A DNA stretch of 64,000 nucleotides from Pseudoflavonifractor sp. Marseille-P3106 (GTDB lineage Bacteria > Bacillota > Clostridia > Oscillospirales > Oscillospiraceae), in NCBI GenBank assembly GCA_900169975.1, contig LT827122.1, forward strand, positions 182,804-246,803, read 5' to 3'. The notes below the pieces were generated by a model. That model was not told where the DNA came from. It did no database searches and saw only the letters and a program-made list of their open reading frames with translations. Positions 1 through 8,598 of the stretch are shown in pieces (within the stretch, counting starts at the first letter, position 1; the number at the start of each line of letters is the position of its first letter). Both the position numbers and the translations under genes were made by a program.

Positions 1-1
1 G

Positions 2-481
2 TATCAGGTGGGCACCAGCGAGATCATCCACGCCAACACGCAGATCAAGGATCCGAACCTGATCTATCCGGGGCAGGTCCTCACGATCCCCCAGCCCGAC
101 GCCGCGGTTTCCTCTTATGAGGCCGAGGTCATCCGTCTGGTCAACGAGATCCGCGTCCAGAACGGCCTGAGCGCGCTCAAGGCAAACTGGGAGCTCTCCC
201 GGGTGGCCCGCTACAAGTCTCAGGACATGGCAGACAATCGCTATTTTTCCCACACCAGTCCCACCTACGGCACGCCCTTTGAAATGATCCGCGCTTTTGG
301 GCTCTCCTACCGAACCGCCGGAGAGAACATCGCCTACGGCCAGGCTACCCCCCAGGCCGTGGTCACGGCCTGGATGAACTCCAGCGGGCACCGGGCCAAT
401 ATTCTGAGCAGTTCGTACACACAGATCGGCGTGGGATATGCGGCAAAGGGCCGCTATTGGACCCAGATGTTCCTTGGATAG
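2..481 (+). CDS. LysM plus CAP/SCP domain protein, C-terminal part (5' end outside window)
   Basis: The frame is open to the window edge, so the true start lies upstream. The first residues (ending LIYPGQVLTIP) are the tail of a LysM peptidoglycan-binding repeat. From about residue 38 a complete CAP domain of the bacterial YkwD type follows, with the hallmarks HTSP, GENIAYG, a GHRANIL stretch and IGVGYA. Such proteins are exported or cell-wall bound and often linked to spore coat or envelope in Firmicutes; the biochemical activity of bacterial CAP domains is poorly known. The V at position 8 (GTG) is internal to the LysM repeat and is not a start. A strong terminator follows. Confidence 0.85.
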   Translation, partial: YQVGTSEIIHANTQIKDPNLIYPGQVLTIPQPDAAVSSYEAEVIRLVNEIRVQNGLSALKANWELSRVARYKSQDMADNRYFSHTSPTYGTPFEMIRAFGLSYRTAGENIAYGQATPQAVVTAWMNSSGHRANILSSSYTQIGVGYAAKGRYWTQMFLG

Positions 482-519
482 CCTCTCCCCCGCACGGTAT
501 GAGTCCATTCTTCTCCCCA

Positions 520-563
520 GCCGCCCCCGGCGACGCAGACATGCCGCCGGGGGCGGCTTGTTT
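520..563 (+). terminator. Rho-independent terminator after the CAP gene
   Basis: Perfect 13-bp GC-rich stem (520-532 with 545-557), 12-nt loop, followed by a T-rich tail. Confidence 0.8.
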
Positions 564-635
564 CCTCGTCATTTTAATAGCATTTGGGGAAAAAATATGG
601 TACAATATCCCCAAAACGAAAGGGGGGAATGCTCC

Positions 636-2153
636 ATGATGACCCAGGTCCGCTCTCTGGGCCTCCATGGCGTGGAGGGCTACGAGGTCACCGCCGAGTG
701 CGATCTGTCCCGGGGCCTGCCCAACTTTGAAATTGTGGGCCTGCCTGACACGGCGGTCAAGGAGGCCCGGGAGCGGGTGCGCGCGGCGGTGAAAAACTGC
801 GGCTTCCCCTTTCCCGTCTCCCGGATCACGGTGAATCTGGCCCCTGCCGACCGCAAAAAGGGCGGCACCATTTACGACCTCCCCATTTTGGTGGGCATCC
901 TCTCCGCGGGAGAGCAGCTCCCGCCCCCCGATCCAAAGGCCGCCTTTCTGGGGGAGCTCTCCCTCTCCGGCGCGCTGCGCAGCGTCTCCGGGATGCTCCC
1001 CATGGCCCTGGCCGCCCGGCGGGCGGGGATCGAGACTCTCTACGTCCCCGCCGACGCCGCCCCGGAGGCCACTCTGGCCAAGGGGCTCACGGTCTACCCG
1101 GTGGCCCATGTGAGTGAGCTGGTGGCCCACCTGAAGGGGGAGGCCCCCCTCTCTCCGGCGGCGGCCTGGACGCCGGACGGGGAATCGGGCGAGCTTCCGG
1201 ACTTTGCCGAAGTGAAGGGCCAGGAGCAGGCCAAACGGGCGCTGGAGATCGCGGCCGCCGGCGGACACAACGTGCTCATGATCGGCCCGCCGGGCTCCGG
1301 CAAATCCATGCTGGCAAGGCGTCTTCCCTCCATTCTCCCGGAGCTTTCGGAGCGGGAGGCGCTGGAGGCCACCGCGGTCCACTCGGTGCTGGGCCTCACC
1401 TCCCGGGAACACCCCCTGCTCACCCGGCGGCCCTTTCGTGCGCCTCACCACACCATTTCGGCCGCGGGGATGGCGGGGGGCGGCGTCCCCCTCATCCGCC
1501 CCGGGGAGATCTCTCTGGCCCACCGGGGCGTCCTCTTTCTGGACGAGCTGCCCGAGTTCCACAAGGACGTGCTGGAGGTGCTCCGCCAGCCCATGGAAGA
1601 GGGGACGGTGCAGATCACTCGGGCGTCCGGAAGCGAGGTCTTTCCCGCCCGATTCATGTTGGTGTGCGCCATGAACCCCTGCAAATGCGGCTGGTACGGC
1701 CATGGCCAGCGGTGCAAATGCGCCCCCAGGGACGTGGAAAAGTATCAGTCCCAGATCTCCGGCCCACTGCTGGACCGGGTGGATCTGACCGTGGAGGTGG
1801 ACGCCCCCGATTTCGACACCCTCTCGGAGCGCCCCTCGGGTGAATCCTCCGCCGTCATCAAGGCCCGGGTGGACGCGGCCCGGGCCGTCCAGGCCCGCCG
1901 GTTCGGCCCCGGCGGCGTGCCCTGCAACGCCCAGATGGGCAGGGGGGAGCTGGAGGAATTCTGTCCGCTGGACGAGGCCTGTCAGGGCCTTCTCAAAAGC
2001 GCCTTCCAGCGCATGGGCCTCACCGCCCGAAGCTATGACCGCGTCCTCCGGGTGGCCCGCACCATCGCCGATCTGGACGGCGGCGGAGACATCCGGGCGT
2101 CCCATCTGGCCGAGGCGCTGCAATACCGCTCCAGCGGTTGGCTGACCCGATAA
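636..2153 (+). CDS. YifB/ComM-family Mg-chelatase-like AAA+ ATPase
   Basis: 505 aa, normal for the family. An N-terminal ChlI-like domain (about 20-145) precedes the AAA+ core, with Walker A GPPGSGKS at 217-224 and Walker B LFLDE at 300-304. A cysteine cluster of the CNPCxCGWYG type (about 346-364) and the C-terminal Mg-chelatase domain follow. ComM is a branch-migration helicase acting in natural transformation in Gram-negatives; the role in Clostridia is unproven. The ATG at 636 is chosen because AGGGGGG lies just upstream at 621-627 and homologues begin here; the frame is open further upstream but runs through the preceding terminator. A TACAAT -10-like box sits at 601-606. Confidence 0.9.
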   Translation: MMTQVRSLGLHGVEGYEVTAECDLSRGLPNFEIVGLPDTAVKEARERVRAAVKNCGFPFPVSRITVNLAPADRKKGGTIYDLPILVGILSAGEQLPPPDPKAAFLGELSLSGALRSVSGMLPMALAARRAGIETLYVPADAAPEATLAKGLTVYPVAHVSELVAHLKGEAPLSPAAAWTPDGESGELPDFAEVKGQEQAKRALEIAAAGGHNVLMIGPPGSGKSMLARRLPSILPELSEREALEATAVHSVLGLTSREHPLLTRRPFRAPHHTISAAGMAGGGVPLIRPGEISLAHRGVLFLDELPEFHKDVLEVLRQPMEEGTVQITRASGSEVFPARFMLVCAMNPCKCGWYGHGQRCKCAPRDVEKYQSQISGPLLDRVDLTVEVDAPDFDTLSERPSGESSAVIKARVDAARAVQARRFGPGGVPCNAQMGRGELEEFCPLDEACQGLLKSAFQRMGLTARSYDRVLRVARTIADLDGGGDIRASHLAEALQYRSSGWLTR

Positions 2154-2216
2154 ATTTTTTCCTGTCCCATATTTTCAACGCGATCCGTCCATATTAAAAA
2201 AAGCGAGGTTTTTCCA

Positions 2217-3392
2217 TTGAATGAGATCATCCTTTTAAAACTGGGCGAGCTGGTCCTGAAGGGCTTGAACCGCCGGAGCTTTGAAGAAAAGCTCATGTCC
2301 AACGCCAGGCGGCGGCTGCGCGCCCTGGGCTCCTTTCAGGTCACCACCAAGCAGTCCATCACCTACGTGGAGCCCCTGAACGACGACTGCGACATGGACG
2401 GGGCCTTCGAGGCCATGAAAAAGGTCTTTGGCGCCGCGGGGGTGTGCCGCTGCCGCGCCTGTGAGAAGGACAAGGACGTGATGCTGGCCGCCGTGAAGGA
2501 CTTCCTGGCCCCCCAGCTGGCCGCCGCACGCACCTTTAAGGTAGAGAGCAAGCGCTCCGACAAGGCCTTTCCCCTCAACTCCATCCAGCTCTCCCAGTAC
2601 ATCGGGGGAGAACTGGACGACGCCTATCCCCACCTCACCGCCGACATGCACCACCCCGACCTCACCGTCTATGTGGAGGTCCGGGACGACGCGGCCTTCA
2701 TCCACGGCAACACCGAGCCGGGCGCGGGCGGCCTGCCCGTGGGCATGGGCGGCCATGCCGTGAGCCTGCTCTCCGGCGGGATCGACTCCCCCGTGGCCTC
2801 CTGGATGATGGCCAAACGGGGCCTGTGTCTGGATATGGTCCACTTCTTCTCCTATCCCTACACCTCCGAGGAGGCCAAGCAGAAGGTGCTGGACCTGGCC
2901 AGGCTCCTGACCCCCTGGACGGGACGGCTGGTGGTCCATGTGGTCCCCTTCACGGCCATTCAGGAGGAGCTGCGCCGCTCCTGCCCCGAGGAGCTGTTCA
3001 CCATCCTCATGCGCCGGTTCATGATGCGCATCTCCGCCGAAGTGGCCCGCCGCGTTGGGGCGGGGGCCATCGTCACCGGCGAGAGCCTGGGCCAGGTGGC
3101 CAGCCAGACCATGGAGGCCATGCAGTGCACCGGCGCGGTGACCTCCCTGCCCATTTTCCGCCCCGTGGTGGGCATGGATAAGGAGGAAATCGTCCGCATC
3201 TCCCGGAAGATCGGCACCTTTGAGACCTCCATCCTGCCCTATGAGGACTGCTGCACGGTCTTTACCCCCAAGCACCCCAAGCTCAGGCCCACCATGGAAG
3301 AGTGCGCCGCCGCCGAGGAAAAGCTGGATGTGGAAGCCATGGTGAAGGACGCCGTGGACAACATCGAGCGCATTCGCATCGGGGCAGAGTAA
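2217..3392 (+). CDS. thiI: tRNA 4-thiouridine sulfurtransferase ThiI
   Basis: 391 aa. ThiI adenylates U8 of tRNA and transfers sulfur to it, and can supply sulfur for the thiazole of thiamin. N-terminal ferredoxin-like plus THUMP region (1-165), then the PP-loop ATPase motif SGGIDS at 186-191. The C-terminal rhodanese domain of the E. coli enzyme is absent, as in Bacillus. The start is TTG at 2217, with GCGAGG just upstream; a nearby ATG at 2221 is out of frame. It lies 63 nt after yifB with no clear terminator between, so co-transcription is possible. Confidence 0.93.
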   Translation: MNEIILLKLGELVLKGLNRRSFEEKLMSNARRRLRALGSFQVTTKQSITYVEPLNDDCDMDGAFEAMKKVFGAAGVCRCRACEKDKDVMLAAVKDFLAPQLAAARTFKVESKRSDKAFPLNSIQLSQYIGGELDDAYPHLTADMHHPDLTVYVEVRDDAAFIHGNTEPGAGGLPVGMGGHAVSLLSGGIDSPVASWMMAKRGLCLDMVHFFSYPYTSEEAKQKVLDLARLLTPWTGRLVVHVVPFTAIQEELRRSCPEELFTILMRRFMMRISAEVARRVGAGAIVTGESLGQVASQTMEAMQCTGAVTSLPIFRPVVGMDKEEIVRISRKIGTFETSILPYEDCCTVFTPKHPKLRPTMEECAAAEEKLDVEAMVKDAVDNIERIRIGAE

Positions 3393-3398
3393 TTTTTC

Positions 3399-3424
3399 AT
3401 CCACAGCCTGTGGATCTTTTTCGG
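3399..3424 (+). terminator. Weak terminator-like hairpin after thiI
   Basis: Palindrome ATCCACAGCCTGTGGAT (7-bp stem, 3-nt loop) at 3399-3415 followed by CTTTTTC. The stem is short and AT-rich, so termination would be partial. Confidence 0.35.
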
Positions 3425-3476
3425 AGATTCTCTTTCTTTTTTCGACCACACTTTACAAAAAAAGGAAGTCCTGCTT

Positions 3477-4736
3477 ATGTCTCATACCGCCGAACTCATC
3501 GCCGTGGGCACCGAGCTGCTCCTCGGCAACATCGCCAACACCGACGCCCAGACCCTCTCCCGGGAGCTGTCCGCCCTGGGCATCAACGTCTACTACCACA
3601 CCGTGGTGGGCGATAACCCGGAGCGGCTGAAAAAGGCTGTGGAGATCGCCAAGACCCGGGCCGACCTCATCATCACCACCGGCGGCCTGGGCCCCACCTG
3701 CGATGACCTGACGAAAAACGTCCTGGCCGAAGCCTTTGGGAAAAAACTGGTCTACAACCCCGAGGCAGCCCGGCGGATGGAGGCCTATTTCCAAAAGCTC
3801 CATCCGGAAAGCGGCAGGACCATGACGGAGAACAACTATCAGCAGGCCTATCTCCCCGAAGGCTGCACCCCCTTCCAAAACGACCGGGGCACCGCCCCCG
3901 GCTGCGGCTTTGAAGCGGACGGCATTTGGGTGCTCATGCTCCCCGGCCCCCCTTCCGAGTGCGGGCCCATGTTCCGCTCCCGGGCGGTGCCCTATCTGGC
4001 CGGCCTGGCCGACGGGGCCATCGTCAACCGCTCCCTGCGGATCTTCGGCATGGGGGAGTCAGCGGTGGAGTTCCAGCTGCGGGATCAGATGAACGCCATG
4101 AAAAACCCCACCCTGGCCCCCTACGCCAAGGAGGGGGAGGTGGAACTGCGCATCACCGCCAAGGCGCCCGACCCCGTCGCCGCCCAAGCCCTCATCGCCC
4201 CGGTGGAGGAGGAGCTGCGCAGCCGGTTCGGCCCCCTGGTCTACGGTGTGGACGTCTCTTCCCTGGAAGAGGTCTGCCTGGCCCTTTTAAAGGACCAGGG
4301 CCTCTCCCTGGCCTGTGCCGAATCCTGCACCGGCGGCCTCATCGCCAAGCGCATCACCGATCTGGCGGGGGCCTCCTCCGTCTTTCGCGGCGGAGTGGTG
4401 AGCTACACCAATGAAGTCAAGCACGGCGTTCTCGGGGTACCGCGGGAGCTGCTGGATCAATTCGGCGCAGTGTCCGCCCCAGTGGCGGAGGCCATGGCCG
4501 AAGGGGCCCGACGGACTCTGGGGGCGGATCTGGCGGTGTCCGCCACCGGAGTGGCGGGGCCGGATCCGGACGACCGGGGCAACCCGGTGGGGCTGGTCTA
4601 TGTGGCTCTGGCCTGGGACGGCGGCGTTTTCGTCCACACCGTCCACGCCGCCGGGCCGCGGGAGCGGGTGCGCACCGTGGCGGCCAGCCATGCCTTCGAC
4701 CTGCTCCGCCGAAGGCTCACCGGCCTGCCCCTGTGA
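3477..4736 (+). CDS. cinA: CinA family protein (molybdopterin-binding-like domain plus NMN amidase domain)
   Basis: 419 aa, full-length two-domain CinA. The N-terminal MoaB/MogA-like domain (1-170) starts AELIAVGTELLLG and carries TTGGLGPTCDD. The C-terminal CinA domain (about 260-415) has the ACAESCTGG motif of nicotinamide-mononucleotide deamidase (PncC). The family joins pyridine nucleotide salvage (ADP-ribose pyrophosphatase and NMN deamidase) with a competence/damage-inducible history in Gram-positives. ATG at 3477 is preceded by AAAGGAAG. Plus-strand neighbours yifB and thiI are housekeeping genes. Confidence 0.92.
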   Translation: MSHTAELIAVGTELLLGNIANTDAQTLSRELSALGINVYYHTVVGDNPERLKKAVEIAKTRADLIITTGGLGPTCDDLTKNVLAEAFGKKLVYNPEAARRMEAYFQKLHPESGRTMTENNYQQAYLPEGCTPFQNDRGTAPGCGFEADGIWVLMLPGPPSECGPMFRSRAVPYLAGLADGAIVNRSLRIFGMGESAVEFQLRDQMNAMKNPTLAPYAKEGEVELRITAKAPDPVAAQALIAPVEEELRSRFGPLVYGVDVSSLEEVCLALLKDQGLSLACAESCTGGLIAKRITDLAGASSVFRGGVVSYTNEVKHGVLGVPRELLDQFGAVSAPVAEAMAEGARRTLGADLAVSATGVAGPDPDDRGNPVGLVYVALAWDGGVFVHTVHAAGPRERVRTVAASHAFDLLRRRLTGLPL

Positions 4737-4796
4737 CAGTTTCCCGGGAAATGCGCTTTGTCGCGTTTCTTTTGAAAAAACAGACTGAAAGCAAGA

Positions 4797-4846
4797 GGGC
4801 AGACGGCATTTTTGAAAAGAAATTTGTCGTCTGTCCTTACTTTTTC
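4797..4846 (+). terminator. Candidate terminator after cinA
   Basis: 12-bp stem with two G-U pairs (4797-4808 with 4825-4836), 16-nt loop, then TTACTTTTTCTG. The long loop lowers confidence. Confidence 0.4.
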
Positions 4847-4857
4847 TGTAAATCACA

Positions 4858-4886
4858 TTGCTTTTTTTCCTTTCGCGGGTTATAAT
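4858..4886 (+). promoter_or_regulatory. SigA-type promoter of typA
   Basis: TTGCTT (4858-4863), 17-nt spacer, perfect TATAAT (4881-4886). About 55 nt of leader precede the chosen typA start. Confidence 0.8.
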
Positions 4887-4947
4887 ACGAAGCTGTATGT
4901 GAAAATCATGAATTTTTGACCAGCGGAAAGATTTGAGGTGCAGGAAG

Positions 4948-6771
4948 TTGCAGGATCAGCATTTGAGAAACGTCGCCATCATCGCCCACGTTGACCATGG
5001 CAAAACCACCCTGGTGGACGAGATGTTGAAGCAGGGCGGCATTTATCGGGAAAACCAGGCCACCGTGGACCGCGTGATGGACTCCGGGGACCTGGAGCGG
5101 GAACGGGGGATCACCATTCTCGCAAAGAACACAGCCGTCCACTATAAGGACACGAAGATCAATATCGTAGACACTCCGGGCCACGCCGACTTCGGCGGCG
5201 AGGTGGAGCGCATCCTGAAAATGGTCAACGGCGTCATCCTCCTGGTGGACGCCGCCGAGGGTCCCATGCCTCAGACCCGATTTGTGCTGAGCAAGGCCCT
5301 GGAGCTGGGCCACCGGGTCATCGTGGTGGTCAACAAGATCGACCGCCCCGACCAGCGCATCCACGAGGTGTGCGATGAGGTGCTGGAGCTGCTGATGGAT
5401 CTGAACGCCACCGAGGAGCAGTTTGACTCTCCCACGCTGTTCTGCTCCGGCCGGCAGGGCACCGCCAGCTATTCCCCCGACGTGCCGGGCACCGATCTGA
5501 CCCCGCTGTTCGACACCATTCTGAATTATATCCCGGCTCCCGAGGCCGATGTGGACCAGCCCTTTCAGATGCTGGTCTCCTCCATCGACTACAACGAGTT
5601 TGTGGGCCGGATCGCCATCGGCCGGATCGAGCGTGGCGCACTGAAGCAGAACGACGAGATCGCCGTGTGCAACTTCCACGCCCCCGACGCCCCGGCCAAA
5701 AAGGCCAAGGCCACCGCCATTTATGAGTTCGACGGTCTGGCCAAGGTGCCCACCGACTCCGCCACCGCCGGCAACATCATTGCCATGAGCGGTATCGGCG
5801 ACATCACCATCGGCGACACCATCTGCTCTCCCGCCGCGGTGGAGCCCATCGAGTTTGTGAAGATCTCCGCTCCCACCATGGAGATGACCTTCTCGGTCAA
5901 CGACTCCCCCTTCGCCGGCCGGGAGGGCAAGTTCGTCACCTCCCGCCAGATTCGGGAGAGACTCCAGCGGGAAATGCTCAAGGACGTGTCCCTGAAGGTC
6001 ACCGAGACCGACAGCACCGATTCCTTCAACGTGGCGGGCCGGGGCGAGATGTCCCTGTCCATCCTCATCGAGACCATGCGCCGGGAGGGCTACGAGTTTC
6101 AGGTCTCTCCCCCCCGCGTCCTCTTCCGGGAAATCGACGGCACAAAGTGCGAGCCCATCGAGCGGCTGGTACTGGACGTCCCTGCCGACGCCATCGGCAC
6201 CTGTATCGAGGCGCTCGGCCGCCGGAAGGCAGACCTGCTGGATATGACCCCCATCGGCAATCGGATGAAGGCCCAGTTCCTGGTGCCCTCCCGGGGCCTG
6301 TTCGGCTACCGCAACGAGTTTTTGACCGCCACCAAGGGCGAGGGCATTATGGCTTCCGTCTTTGAGGACTACGCCCCCATGAAGGGGGAGATCGCCCGGC
6401 GGAGCACCGGCTCTCTGGTGTCCTTCGAGACCGGCGAGGCAGTGACTTACGGCCTCTATAACGCCCAGGAGCGCGGTGTGCTCTTCATCGGCGCGGGCGT
6501 GCCCGTCTACGCCGGCATGATCGTGGGCGAGTGCCCCAAGCAGGAGGATATCTCGGTCAACGTCTGCAAGAAAAAACAGCTGACCAACATGCGGGCTTCC
6601 GGCTCTGACGACGCCCTGCGTCTCACCACCCCCCGGCAGATGTCCCTGGAGCAGGATCTGGAGTTCCTGGCCGACGACGAGCTGCTGGAGGTCACTCCCG
6701 AAAACCTGCGTCTGCGCAAGCGGGTGCTGGACCACGGCGAGCGGATGCGTCTGGCCTCCAAGAAAAAGTAA
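4948..6771 (+). CDS. typA: Ribosome-associated GTPase TypA/BipA
   Basis: 607 aa. Translational GTPase of the EF-G/LepA superfamily that binds the 70S ribosome and affects 50S assembly and stress or cold growth. G1 motif AHVDHGKT at 13-20, G2/G3 with RGITI and DTPGHADF, G4 NKID; domains II, III and V and the TypA C-terminal domain are all present. The TTG at 4948 is chosen because GAGGTG (4935-4940) sits 7 nt upstream and the protein then begins [14 protein letters not shown] like relatives; an earlier in-frame TTG at 4933 would overlap that ribosome site. Confidence 0.93.
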   Translation: MQDQHLRNVAIIAHVDHGKTTLVDEMLKQGGIYRENQATVDRVMDSGDLERERGITILAKNTAVHYKDTKINIVDTPGHADFGGEVERILKMVNGVILLVDAAEGPMPQTRFVLSKALELGHRVIVVVNKIDRPDQRIHEVCDEVLELLMDLNATEEQFDSPTLFCSGRQGTASYSPDVPGTDLTPLFDTILNYIPAPEADVDQPFQMLVSSIDYNEFVGRIAIGRIERGALKQNDEIAVCNFHAPDAPAKKAKATAIYEFDGLAKVPTDSATAGNIIAMSGIGDITIGDTICSPAAVEPIEFVKISAPTMEMTFSVNDSPFAGREGKFVTSRQIRERLQREMLKDVSLKVTETDSTDSFNVAGRGEMSLSILIETMRREGYEFQVSPPRVLFREIDGTKCEPIERLVLDVPADAIGTCIEALGRRKADLLDMTPIGNRMKAQFLVPSRGLFGYRNEFLTATKGEGIMASVFEDYAPMKGEIARRSTGSLVSFETGEAVTYGLYNAQERGVLFIGAGVPVYAGMIVGECPKQEDISVNVCKKKQLTNMRASGSDDALRLTTPRQMSLEQDLEFLADDELLEVTPENLRLRKRVLDHGERMRLASKKK

Positions 6772-6784
6772 AGAACAGCCCTCA

Positions 6785-6824
6785 AAAATTGGGACCGGCT
6801 TTCCAGCCGGTCCCAATTTTCATT
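6785..6824. terminator. Bidirectional terminator between typA and the AEC gene
   Basis: Perfect 16-bp stem (6785-6800 with 6805-6820) with a TTCC loop. The arms begin AAAA and end TTTT, so it can serve both convergent genes. Confidence 0.9.
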
Positions 6825-6840
6825 ATAAGAAATATTTTCT

Positions 6841-7815
6841 CTATGCAAAATAAATTTTCTCATTTTTGCTATCCCAGATAGCCAACTGCCGAAAGAGGAA
6901 GATCCAGAAGGTGAGCGTGAAGGCCGACAACAGAGTGGTTGCCACAATCGCGCTGGAGGTCAGCACATCATCGCCGCCCATCGTTTTGGCCATCACGCAG
7001 CTGCTGGGGGTGACCGGAGACCCCAGCATGATGACAATAGCCAGCAGCGCCTGTTCCCGGAAGCCCAGAAGTACCGCCAACGGCAGAAAGACCGCCGGGA
7101 GTGCCATCAGCTTCACCGCCGCAGCGGCCAGGGTGGGTTTGAGCCTGGCGACGGCCTTGCGCCCTTCAAATCCGGCCCCAATGCAGATCAGGGCCTGGGG
7201 CGTCGCCATTCCACCCACCATGCCGAGGGTTTTATTCACCATCGGCGGGAAGGAGAGATCCAGGAGGGAAGCAAGCATCCCCAGCGCCAGACCGATGATG
7301 ATGGGGTTTGTGACCGCTCCCCTCGCGGCCCGGATCAGGTTGTCCCCGGTCGAGCCGGTATGCTCCCCCTCAAAAGCGAGCACCACCACCGCGTAAATAT
7401 TGAACAGAGGGACGCTGCCCAGGATCATCTGTGGCGCCATTCCTGCATTTCCATAGATATTGGTGATAAAGGCCACCCCCAGCACCGCCACGCTGCTGCG
7501 ACAGCAGGCCTGGACAAACGCCCCCACCAGGCTCTTGTCCCGCAGCAGCAGCCGGGCCAGAAACCAGATGGCAAAAAACATCACCGTGGTCACTGTTGCG
7601 CAGAACAGCACCAGCCTGACGTCGAATTCCTCCCGCAGATGGGAGCCAGCCATGTCGCAAAAGAGCAGCACCGGCAGCGTGACCCGGAAATTAAAGGCAT
7701 TGGACACCGTGACAAAGCCGCCGTCCAGAAGGCCGATCCGCCGGAGCACATGTCCCAATACAATGACCAGGAACACCGGCACTGTGGCAGTGAGGCTGTA
7801 AATCAAACTGTCCAT
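6841..7815 (-). CDS. AEC (auxin efflux carrier) family transporter
   Basis: 324 aa integral membrane protein with about ten hydrophobic segments split into two halves. The start reads MDSLIYSLTATVPVFLVIVLG and the pattern matches the AEC family, which in bacteria exports or imports small carboxylates such as malate or malonate. The substrate here is unknown. The frame is open 32 codons further upstream, but ATG at 7815 has GGGAGG and AAAGGA directly before it and begins with the first membrane helix. Divergent from ridA. A second, only distantly similar AEC protein is encoded at 32921-33853. Confidence 0.85.
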   Translation of the reverse strand: MDSLIYSLTATVPVFLVIVLGHVLRRIGLLDGGFVTVSNAFNFRVTLPVLLFCDMAGSHLREEFDVRLVLFCATVTTVMFFAIWFLARLLLRDKSLVGAFVQACCRSSVAVLGVAFITNIYGNAGMAPQMILGSVPLFNIYAVVVLAFEGEHTGSTGDNLIRAARGAVTNPIIIGLALGMLASLLDLSFPPMVNKTLGMVGGMATPQALICIGAGFEGRKAVARLKPTLAAAAVKLMALPAVFLPLAVLLGFREQALLAIVIMLGSPVTPSSCVMAKTMGGDDVLTSSAIVATTLLSAFTLTFWIFLFRQLAIWDSKNEKIYFA

Positions 7816-7914
7816 GTCCTTTCCCTCCCTTTTCCCGTTTTTTTGCCGGGGCAAAGAGAACTGAATCAGTGTACGCCCATTTTTTTCTTCCGTCAAGAAA
7901 AGCTGTTTCATGGG

Positions 7915-7942
7915 TTGTATTTTTTTTATTTTCAGATATAAT
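7915..7942 (+). promoter_or_regulatory. Promoter of ridA
   Basis: TTGTAT (7915-7920), 16-nt spacer, TATAAT (7937-7942). Confidence 0.7.
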
Positions 7943-7995
7943 GGAATGTGGCGTGATGCTAAAGCATCTTACATTTTCAAAGGAGGAAATTTGAA

Positions 7996-8370
7996 ATGAA
8001 CAAGACCATCGCCGCCCAGAATGCCCCCGCCGCCGTCGGCCCCTATTGCCAGGCCAAGCAGTGCGGCAACACCCTGTACACCTCCGGTCAGCTGGGCCTC
8101 ATCCCCGCCACCGGTAAGCTGGCCGAGGGCATCGAGGGCCAGGCCAAGCAGTCCCTGGAGAACCTGGGCGCTATTTTGAAGGAAGCCGGCATGGACTACT
8201 CCGATGTGGTCAAGACCACCTGCCTGCTGGCCGACATCAAGGACTTCGCCGCTTTCAACGCGGTGTACGCCAGCTATTTCAAGGGCGAGGTCCCCGCTCG
8301 CTCCTGCTTCCAGGTGGGCGCCCTGCCCATGGGCGGTCTCGTGGAGATCGAGGTCATCGCAGTCAAGTAA
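7996..8370 (+). CDS. ridA: RidA family reactive intermediate/imine deaminase
   Basis: 124 aa, standard length. RidA hydrolyses reactive enamine/imine products of PLP enzymes such as threonine dehydratase. The conserved N-terminal [12 protein letters not shown], the TSGQ segment and the C-terminal [21 protein letters not shown] motif with the substrate-binding arginine are all visible. AAAGGAGG at 7979-7986 precedes ATG 7996. It is monocistronic, with its own promoter and a strong terminator. The position between transporters gives no specific pathway clue. Confidence 0.93.
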   Translation: MNKTIAAQNAPAAVGPYCQAKQCGNTLYTSGQLGLIPATGKLAEGIEGQAKQSLENLGAILKEAGMDYSDVVKTTCLLADIKDFAAFNAVYASYFKGEVPARSCFQVGALPMGGLVEIEVIAVK

Positions 8371-8387
8371 ACAGGTCTTTCTGTTTC

Positions 8388-8426
8388 AGGCGCTTCGTCC
8401 TTCGGGACGGAGCGCCTTTTTTATTG
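8388..8426 (+). terminator. Terminator of ridA
   Basis: 13-bp stem with one G-U pair (8388-8400 with 8405-8417), TTCG tetraloop, T6 tail. Confidence 0.9.
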
Positions 8427-8517
8427 AGGAAAAATAAACACCACTAAACAGACTGTTTTGGTTGTTTTTTATAAAGTTTTATTTTTATTTTCTACATTTC
8501 ATCTAACCATTTTCCCC

Positions 8518-8546
8518 TTGCATCTGGTTAAAAAAACAAGTATGAT
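8518..8546 (+). promoter_or_regulatory. Promoter of the NCS2 permease gene
   Basis: TTGCAT (8518-8523), 17-nt spacer, TATGAT (8541-8546). The leader of about 45 nt is too short for a purine riboswitch and contains none. Confidence 0.65.
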
Positions 8547-8598
8547 AAACGCACAAATAAAGTTTAGTAATAAAAATTTTTTGTGTGAGGCGATGAAA

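Noticed and set aside
8427..8598. Possible purine riboswitch before the NCS2 permease
   Set aside because: Leader after the promoter is only about 45 nt and lacks the conserved purine aptamer core.
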